Under the pieces are notes generated by a model. That model did not search any database and was not told the DNA's origin. It worked only from the letters and a program-made list of their open reading frames with translations. The position numbers were made by a program, and so were the translations under genes. From Jatrophihabitans sp. (GTDB lineage: Bacteria; Actinomycetota; Actinomycetes; Mycobacteriales; Jatrophihabitantaceae), in assembly GCA_004299665.1 (NCBI GenBank), contig SCQZ01000344.1:1-8686 (forward strand): 8,686 nt of DNA, given 5' to 3'. This document shows positions 1 through 5,171 of the stretch, piece after piece. Position 1 is the first letter of the stretch; each line of letters begins with the position of its first letter.

Positions 1-34
1 GAGGCCACCGCGGCACGCTATCTCGCCCGATTAG

Positions 35-286
35 TCACCCCGAACCACCCTCTACCGCACCCGAAGCCCAGCAAACTGGGCGCTCCAACTCACGCCACCT
101 GGAACGTGGCACGAGTCAGGATTGGTTGGCGACTACATTTCGCCGGATCCGTCTGGCGCGCTGCGCGTAGTGAGCGGGTCCGGACCAACCGTGACTCTGA
201 CGAACACAGGTAATATGACCGAAACGTTCGATATCACCACGCTCAAGTTCACGGAGCCAAATCGTTCGACTGCTCCTGCCCCCTGA
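35..286 (+). CDS. Possible C-terminal fragment of a secreted beta-rich protein (partial or frameshifted)
   Basis: This plus-strand frame is open from just after a TAG at 32-34 to a TGA at 284-286. Its translation looks like real protein: it contains LQLTPPGTWHESG, then VGDYISPDPSGALRVVSG, then VTLTNTGNMTETFDITTL, and ends in STAPAP. The alternating TVTLTNTG...TFDITTLKF pattern resembles the last strands of an extracellular Ig-like domain; that is inference from pattern, not a family match. Codon use is less GC-biased at third positions than in the neighbouring genes, hinting at a different origin. No ATG with a ribosome site is seen near the beginning; the only in-frame ATG is at the NMTETF segment, with weak alternatives TTG 122 and GTG 170. 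Frame 1 is also open upstream (from base 1), so a frameshift near base 50 joining the two is possible. The gene converges on ricT with 43 bp between stops, and no terminator hairpin is visible there. The function and whether it is a live gene are unknown. Confidence 0.35.
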   Translation, partial: SPRTTLYRTRSPANWALQLTPPGTWHESGLVGDYISPDPSGALRVVSGSGPTVTLTNTGNMTETFDITTLKFTEPNRSTAPAP

Positions 287-329
287 CCACGCCTGGGCCG
301 CCACGAAGTCGCGCAGCCGCACGAATTGC

Positions 330-1190
330 TCAGGAGGTCATATCCTCAGGGGCGGCGCCGCCTTGGCTCCGCGCCTCGAATGCCTTTCTACTACCACAGA
401 CCGAGGCGAGCGCGCAGGCGCTGGTGCGCCCGTCCGCGCTCATCCGCACGACCACCTGCTCGCGCGGGACGTCGTGCCTGACGACCCGGCCGGTGCCGTC
501 CGGCGTCTCCACCTCGGCGCCGACGCCGGGCGCCGCCGCGGCGAACTGCTCGTACAGCGGGTGCTCGTACTTCAGGCAGCACATCAGCCGCCCACACGCA
601 CCGGAGATCCGCATCGGGTTGGCCGGCAGGTTCTGGTCCTTGGCCATCCGCACGCTGACCGGCTCGAAGTCGACCAGGAATGTCGAGCAGCACAGTTCGC
701 GCCCGCACGAGCCGATCCCCCCGGTCAGCCGCGCCTCGTCGCGCGCCGACAACTGGCGCAGTTCGACCTTGCCGTCCATGGTGGCCGACAGGTCCCGGAC
801 CAGGGCCCGGAAGTCGACCCGCTGCGGGGCGGTGAAGTAGACCGTCGTCACGTTGGTCGCGCTGACGTGGTCGACGCCGCTCACCTTCATGGGCAGGCCG
901 TGCTCGCGGATCAGCCGGCGCGCCGCGACGCGTGCGCTCGCCCGCCTGGAGCGGGCGGTCTCGGCGGCCGCGATGTCCGGCGCGGTGGCGGCTCCCGCCA
1001 GGACCGGTAGCGTGCCGACCTCCTCGCCGACGAACTCCGGCGGCCACACGACCTCGGCGACCTCGTTGCCGTCCTGCGTCGGGAACAGCACCTGGTCGCC
1101 GACCTGCGGGGACAGGGCCCCCGGGTCGGCGTAGTACAGCCGGCCGTGCCGCTGGAAGGCCACGGCGCACATCATCGGCATGGCCCCCAC
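330..1190 (-). CDS. ricT: PSP1 domain protein, RicT/YaaT-like
   Basis: This 286-residue protein belongs to the PSP1 family. In Bacillus subtilis the homologue RicT (YaaT) forms the cytoplasmic Ric complex with RicA and RicF, binds iron-sulfur clusters and assists RNase Y-dependent mRNA maturation. The identifying features are GGIGSCGRELCCSTF (about residues 157-171) and ISGACGRLMCCLKYE (195-209), which place cysteines at 162, 167, 168, 199, 204 and 205, with the conserved FEPVSVRMAKDQNLPANP segment between them. The N-terminal CAVAFQRHGRLYYADPG is also typical. The coordinates give the longest form, from a GTG at 1190. ATG codons at residues 4, 6 and 7 are alternatives, and the one at 1181 has a G-rich stretch just upstream, so the true start may be slightly shorter. 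It follows holB after 40 bp and is probably co-transcribed with it; holB-ricT adjacency is also found in Bacillus. The family call is firm; the role in an actinobacterium is not established here. Confidence 0.93.
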   Translation of the reverse strand: MGAMPMMCAVAFQRHGRLYYADPGALSPQVGDQVLFPTQDGNEVAEVVWPPEFVGEEVGTLPVLAGAATAPDIAAAETARSRRASARVAARRLIREHGLPMKVSGVDHVSATNVTTVYFTAPQRVDFRALVRDLSATMDGKVELRQLSARDEARLTGGIGSCGRELCCSTFLVDFEPVSVRMAKDQNLPANPMRISGACGRLMCCLKYEHPLYEQFAAAAPGVGAEVETPDGTGRVVRHDVPREQVVVRMSADGRTSACALASVCGSRKAFEARSQGGAAPEDMTS

Positions 1191-1230
1191 GCTAGCGCCC
1201 GCCCGCCGTCACGAGCAGGTTCGGCGATCG

Positions 1231-2421
1231 TCAGGGCAGGCGCAGCCGCGCGGTCAGGGCCGCGACGGCGATCTCCGGCTTCACGTTGAGCTCGAGCGCC
1301 TCGCGGCAGGCGAGCACCGCGTCGAGGCGCCGCAGCGCGCCGGCCGCGGAGACCCGCGCCGCGACGGCCCGCTCGTCGGCTGCCAGGTCCGGGTGGGCAC
1401 GGCCCACCGGTGATCCGGCCTGCTCCAGCAGCACGTCGCGGTAGAACGCCGCGAGGTCGACCAGAGCACGGTCCAACTCGTCGCGGACGGTGCGCGTCGC
1501 GCGCGACTTCTGCCTCTTCTCCAGGTCCTTGAGCACCGCCGCGCCGCGCCGGGTGGCGGTGGCGACACCCTTGCCGGTGGCACCCATCCCGAGCGCGTTC
1601 TGCATCGCCTCGGTCTCGGCGGCGTCGAGTTCGGCCGAACGCGCCGCGGCCTCCGCGCGCGCGGCGGACACGAGGTGGTCGGCGGCGCGCATGCACGCCC
1701 CGATCGAGGTCAGCGAGGCCGGGATGGCCAGCACCGCGGCCCGCCGCTGCTGCGCGTCCGGGTCACGGGCCAGTCGGCGCGAGACCCCCACGTGGCCCTG
1801 CCCGGCCGCCGCGGCCCACGCCGCTGTCGCGGCGTCCACGCCCTCGGCGGCCAGCACCGCCGTCACCGCCTCCGCGGGCGGGGTGCGCAGCACCACCGAC
1901 CGGCACCGCGAGCGGATCGTCCCGGGAATGTCGTCCGGGTGGGCCGAGGGGGTGCACAGCAGAAAGACCGTGCGCGCGGAGGGCTCCTCGATCGCCTTGA
2001 GCAAGGCGTTGGACGCGCGCTCGCCCATCCGGTCCGCGTCCTCGATGATCACCACCTGCCAGTGCCCCGAGAACGGCAGGCGGGCCGCCCGCTGCACGAT
2101 CTCCCGGGTCTCCCCCACGGAGATCGACAACCCCTCCGGCGCCACCAGCCGCACGTCCGGGTGGGTGCCGACCAGCACCGTGTGACAGGCCGGGCACTCG
2201 CCGCAGCCGGGGTCGTCGACCCGCTCGCACTGCAGCGCCGCGGCCAGCGCCCGCGCCGCGACCGAGCGCCCCGACCCGGGCGGGCCCGTGAACAGCCAGG
2301 CGTGCGCCACCGCGCCGGCCGGCACCGCCCGGCCGGCGACCACGTCGACGGCCGCCCGCGCGGCCTGCCGCAGTTCGCGCACCGCGTCGTCCTGGCCCAC
2401 CAGGGCGTCCCACACCGTCAT
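1231..2421 (-). CDS. holB: DNA polymerase III subunit delta-prime (clamp loader)
   Basis: This 396-residue protein is the delta-prime subunit of the replicative clamp loader, an AAA+ family member that helps load the beta sliding clamp at primed sites. Visible features in order are: WDALVGQDDAV at the N-terminus; a degenerate P-loop GPPGSGRS (46-53) with Arg where Walker A normally has Lys; four zinc-module cysteines at 65, 73, 76 and 79 (C-x7-C-x2-C-x2-C); a Walker B-like IIEDADRM (125-132) followed by SNALLKAIEEP; and the SRC motif (171-173) that supplies the arginine finger in this family. The alpha-helical C-terminal half carries a basic patch, EKRQKSRATR, near 301-310. The ATG start overlaps the tmk stop (ATGA, 2418-2421), implying translational coupling. 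The loss of the P-loop lysine fits a subunit that does not itself hydrolyse ATP, as known for E. coli delta-prime. Confidence 0.95.
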   Translation of the reverse strand: MTVWDALVGQDDAVRELRQAARAAVDVVAGRAVPAGAVAHAWLFTGPPGSGRSVAARALAAALQCERVDDPGCGECPACHTVLVGTHPDVRLVAPEGLSISVGETREIVQRAARLPFSGHWQVVIIEDADRMGERASNALLKAIEEPSARTVFLLCTPSAHPDDIPGTIRSRCRSVVLRTPPAEAVTAVLAAEGVDAATAAWAAAAGQGHVGVSRRLARDPDAQQRRAAVLAIPASLTSIGACMRAADHLVSAARAEAAARSAELDAAETEAMQNALGMGATGKGVATATRRGAAVLKDLEKRQKSRATRTVRDELDRALVDLAAFYRDVLLEQAGSPVGRAHPDLAADERAVAARVSAAGALRRLDAVLACREALELNVKPEIAVAALTARLRLP

Positions 2422-4487
2422 CGGTGCACCACCGGCACGTCGTGCCGGGACCGCGACGCCCGACGTGCCCGCCGCCGCGCGGTGAGGAAGGGCTCGACCG
2501 CCTCCCGGACCCGGCGGGCGATCTCCTCCTCGGGCAGCGTCGCGTCCAGCACCAGGTAGCGGCGCGGCTCGGACTCGGCCATCGCCCGGAACGCCTCGCG
2601 CACCGCCGCGTGGAACGCCATCGGCTCGGATTCCAGCTTGTCGGCGCCGCCGGACCGGGCCCGCGCCCGCCGCAGACCCTCGCCCGGGGCCACGTCCAAC
2701 AGCACGGTCAGGTCCGGTCGCAGCCCACCGGTGGCCCAGCGCGACATGCGCCGCACCTCGTCCATCGCCAGGCGACGCCCGGCGCCCTGGTAGGCCAGCG
2801 ACGAGTCGACGTACCGGTCGGTGATGACGATGTCGCCCAGGTCCAGCGCCGGGCGGATCACCGTCTCGACGTGGTGCGCGCGGTCGGCCGCGAACAGCAG
2901 CGCCTCCGCGCGCGGGGCGAGGGGCTGCGGGCTGTGCAGCAGGACCTCCCGCACCTGCTTGCCCGCCGGGGTGGCGCCCGGCTCGTGCGTGGTCACCACC
3001 TGCGCCCCGTTCTGGCGCAGCCAGGCCGCCAGCCGGTGCACCTGGGTCGACTTGCCGGCGCCCTCACCACCCTCGAACGCGATGAACAACCCGCCGCTGC
3101 GCAGCCGCCGTCGCGCCGAACTGTCACCGCGCAGCGCCGAGACGAAGTCCGACCAGAGCGACATCTGCTGCCTGTCGTCCATCTTGCGGTACGCGAGCAG
3201 TCCGGCCAGCAGGGCGAGGATGCCACCGCCGACCAGGACGAAGCGGGTTCCGTCGACGACGTAGTCGACGCTGCCGATGTGCAGCGTCCGGCGCCCGACC
3301 TGCGCGACGACGAACGGCACGGCCGCCAGCGCCAGCACGAGCACGACGCGGATCATCGACTGCAGCAGCGCGAAGATCCGGCCACGGATCTCGTCGCCGA
3401 CGTCGGTCCCGATCAGCGTCATGCCGCACAGGTAGGCGATGCCGGCGCCGAAGCCGAGTCCCACGACGAAGATCGTCGCCAGCACCACGTGCGGCATCAG
3501 CGCGGCCAGGATCAGGCACACCGCGGCGAAGACGATCGACAGCCCGAACAGCCGGCGCCGCGACATGGCGCGCGCGATACGCGGGCCGAACCCCATGCCG
3601 GAGCCCAGCCCGACGAACACCGCCCCGAACAGCACGCCGTACGCCGCGTTCCCGCCGCCGAGGCTGGTCACGAAGATCTTCCCCGCGCCGATCACCGCGC
3701 CGGCGGCGATGAACGCCCCGACCAGGCCGATGATCAGGCCCCCGACGAGCCCGGACGCGCGGACGAACGACGCGCCCTCGCGGATCAACTGCCACATGCC
3801 GGGCTGGTCACCCGGCGCCCGGCCGTCCCGGTGCCCGCCGATCTCCGGGATGAACACCACGACGACCGCGCCGACGAGGAACGTACCCGCGTTCAGGTAC
3901 AGCGCCAGGTTCACCGGCTGGGTCTGGAAGAAGGCCAGGTGACGGGCGAGCACGTTGGTGATCAGCGACAGCACGGAGAACAGGCCGGCACCGAGCACCG
4001 GCGTGATGCCGAAGGTCGTGATCAGGCTCAACTGGTTCGCGGCCTCGATCTGGTTGCGCCGCACCAGGTTGGGGACGGCCGCGTCCTTGGCAGGCATCCA
4101 GAACAGCCCGACGCACTCGATGAGGAAGCTGGCAATCAGCAGCCAGGCAAGCGTCTTGTCCCGGTCGACCACCAGGTGGGCCAGCGGGATCGACAAGAAC
4201 AGCAAGAACCGCACCGAGTCCGAGACGATCATCGTGCGGCGCCGGTCGAAGCGGTCGGCGAAGGCGCCGGCGAGCGGCCCGAGGAAGATCGCCGGCAGCA
4301 GCTTGACGACCAGCACGCCGCCGAGCGCGTAGTTCTGCGCCTGGTAGCCGTGCGCCAGCGAGGTCGCCATGGCGGTAGTCGCCAGCAGGCCGAGCCAGTC
4401 GCCGAGGCTGGACAGGGCGGTGGAGTACCACAGCCGGCGGAAGGCGGTGACACGCAGCACGCCACGCATCGCGGCGGTCGCCGACAC
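2418..4487 (-). CDS. tmk: MFS transporter-like / thymidylate kinase fusion protein
   Basis: This 689-residue protein joins two domains. Residues 1 to about 440 resemble a major facilitator of the drug/siderophore-exporter type, with about twelve hydrophobic segments and an MFS motif-A-like GAFADRFDRRRT (74-85). After a basic linker (453-464), residues 467-670 form a dTMP kinase, which phosphorylates dTMP to dTDP for dTTP synthesis. Kinase evidence: P-loop EGGEGAGKST (472-481), HEPGATPAG (501-509, the EPGxT motif), TDRYVDSSLAYQG (556-568) with the DRY motif, and an arginine-rich lid RRARARSGGADKLE (606-619). Non-arginine P-loop residues plus lid arginines suggest the bacterial lid-catalysed type. 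The C-terminus is strongly basic. The domains are in one uninterrupted frame, so this is not a miscall of two genes. Such fusions are known in other actinobacteria, including Streptomyces. The start is GTG at 4487 with no clear ribosome site; ATG at 4469 (residue 7) is an alternative. It predicts a membrane-anchored kinase. The transported substrate, if any, is unknown. Confidence 0.93.
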   Translation of the reverse strand: MSATAAMRGVLRVTAFRRLWYSTALSSLGDWLGLLATTAMATSLAHGYQAQNYALGGVLVVKLLPAIFLGPLAGAFADRFDRRRTMIVSDSVRFLLFLSIPLAHLVVDRDKTLAWLLIASFLIECVGLFWMPAKDAAVPNLVRRNQIEAANQLSLITTFGITPVLGAGLFSVLSLITNVLARHLAFFQTQPVNLALYLNAGTFLVGAVVVVFIPEIGGHRDGRAPGDQPGMWQLIREGASFVRASGLVGGLIIGLVGAFIAAGAVIGAGKIFVTSLGGGNAAYGVLFGAVFVGLGSGMGFGPRIARAMSRRRLFGLSIVFAAVCLILAALMPHVVLATIFVVGLGFGAGIAYLCGMTLIGTDVGDEIRGRIFALLQSMIRVVLVLALAAVPFVVAQVGRRTLHIGSVDYVVDGTRFVLVGGGILALLAGLLAYRKMDDRQQMSLWSDFVSALRGDSSARRRLRSGGLFIAFEGGEGAGKSTQVHRLAAWLRQNGAQVVTTHEPGATPAGKQVREVLLHSPQPLAPRAEALLFAADRAHHVETVIRPALDLGDIVITDRYVDSSLAYQGAGRRLAMDEVRRMSRWATGGLRPDLTVLLDVAPGEGLRRARARSGGADKLESEPMAFHAAVREAFRAMAESEPRRYLVLDATLPEEEIARRVREAVEPFLTARRRARRASRSRHDVPVVHR

Positions 4488-4567
4488 GCCGGCGGCCGGC
4501 GACGCGGTCGCGCTGGTGTTGTCGGAAATCGCTGCTCTAACCCTTCGTCGCCGGGCCGGACGCGCTC

Positions 4568-4573
4568 AGCCTA
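4568..4573 (-). promoter_or_regulatory. Weak candidate -10 element upstream of the tmk fusion
   Basis: On the minus strand this hexamer reads TAGGCT, fitting the TANNNT form of actinobacterial -10 boxes. It lies in the 99-bp gap between the marR stop (4587) and the tmk start (4487), the only non-coding space where the fusion gene could have its own promoter. No convincing -35 element sits 16-18 bp upstream, so it could be chance. No terminator hairpin follows marR, which also allows read-through from it. Confidence 0.2.
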
Positions 4574-4586
4574 ATCGTGCGGGCCG

Positions 4587-5096
4587 TCAGTGCCGCCGCA
4601 CCGCACCGGCCGCCACCAGCAGCCTGCGCAGCGTCGCGGCGACGGCGGCGCGGTCCGCGGGCTCGAGCGCGGACAGGACCTCGCGCTCGCGGTCGAGCAG
4701 CGTGGCCAGCGCGGCGTCGACGCGCTCGCGGCCGCTCGCGGTGAGCCGCACCCGGACCAGCCGGCCGTCGCGCGGGTCGGGGCTGCGGGTGAGGAAACCC
4801 CGGGTGCCCAGGCGGTCGAGGCGGCTGGTCATGGTCCCGGAGGTGACGTGGGTGGCGGCGGCGAGCTCGCCGGCGGTCAGCTCGAACGGCTCGCCGGCCC
4901 GGCGCAGCGAGGACAGCACGTCGAACTCGTGGCGTTGCAGGTCGTGGGCGACGAACGCCGCGGCCCGCCGCTCGTCCAGCACCGCTGCCAGCCGGTCGAT
5001 GCGCGAGAGCACCTGCAGCGGTTCGACGTCCAGGTCGGGGCGTTCGCGCCGCCAGGCGGCGACGATGGCGTCGACCTCGTCCCTCACGGCATCCAT
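4587..5096 (-). CDS. MarR-family winged-helix transcriptional regulator
   Basis: This 169-residue protein has MarR-family architecture, meaning a dimeric DNA-binding repressor or activator that commonly responds to small ligands. The N-terminal VAAWRRERPDLDVEPLQVLSR matches a widespread actinobacterial MarR subgroup. The winged helix follows: the helix-turn-helix covers about residues 74-102 (TAGELAAATHVTSGTMTSRLDRL and the following turn), and the wing is RSPDPRDGRLVRVRLT (104-119). C-terminal helices (about 124-165) form the dimer region. The start is placed at ATG 5096 because family members begin this way; an in-frame ATG at 5162 would add 22 Pro/Arg-rich residues that look like translated non-coding DNA and would bury a perfect palindrome. 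The gene lies 75 bp after topA and 99 bp before the tmk fusion. Its proximity to a transporter-like gene suggests it may control itself and that gene. The ligand is unknown. Confidence 0.88.
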   Translation of the reverse strand: MDAVRDEVDAIVAAWRRERPDLDVEPLQVLSRIDRLAAVLDERRAAAFVAHDLQRHEFDVLSSLRRAGEPFELTAGELAAATHVTSGTMTSRLDRLGTRGFLTRSPDPRDGRLVRVRLTASGRERVDAALATLLDREREVLSALEPADRAAVAATLRRLLVAAGAVRRH

Positions 5097-5127
5097 GCTG
5101 CCAGCTCGTGCGATCGCCCTGCGCGGC

Positions 5128-5143
5128 ACGCGCCATGGCGCGT
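5128..5143. promoter_or_regulatory. Perfect 16-bp palindrome, candidate MarR operator
   Basis: The sequence ACGCGCCATGGCGCGT is its own reverse complement over all 16 bp. It is centred about 40 bp upstream of the preferred marR start, inside the short gap between topA and marR. MarR dimers typically bind palindromes of roughly this length near their own promoter, so autoregulation is the natural inference. It could instead form a 6-bp hairpin after topA, but no T-tract follows on either strand, so a terminator role is less likely. Confidence 0.45.
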
Positions 5144-5171
5144 CAGGTGCAGGAAGATCCACGGCGACGCG

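Noticed and set aside
116..322. A 68-codon minus-strand frame downstream of ricT starting at GTG 322
   Set aside because: It has no ribosome site, no recognisable features, and overlaps the more protein-like plus-strand frame at 35-286.
1..329. Possible tRNA or other structured RNA in the less GC-rich left end
   Set aside because: TTCGA-like segments near 225-232 and 262-269 were examined as T-loops, but flanking bases do not pair into a T-stem and no acceptor stem was found.
351..362. 12-bp palindrome GGCGGCGCCGCC near the 3' end of ricT
   Set aside because: It lies within ricT codons, has no loop or T-tract, and such GC palindromes are common by chance at this base composition.
2424..4574. 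A 716-codon plus-strand frame antisense to the MFS-tmk fusion
   Set aside because: The translation is an Arg/His/Gln/Asp-rich shadow of the real gene and has no start context or recognisable domain.
5141..5146. CTGACG as a -35 box for marR, overlapping the palindrome
   Set aside because: No acceptable -10 element lies 16-19 bp downstream on the minus strand, so the match was not called as a promoter.
5097..5162. Extension of marR to the ATG at 5162
   Set aside because: The added 22 residues are Pro/Arg/Ala-rich, unlike MarR N-termini, and would place the perfect palindrome inside the coding region. ATG 5096 fits the family start.
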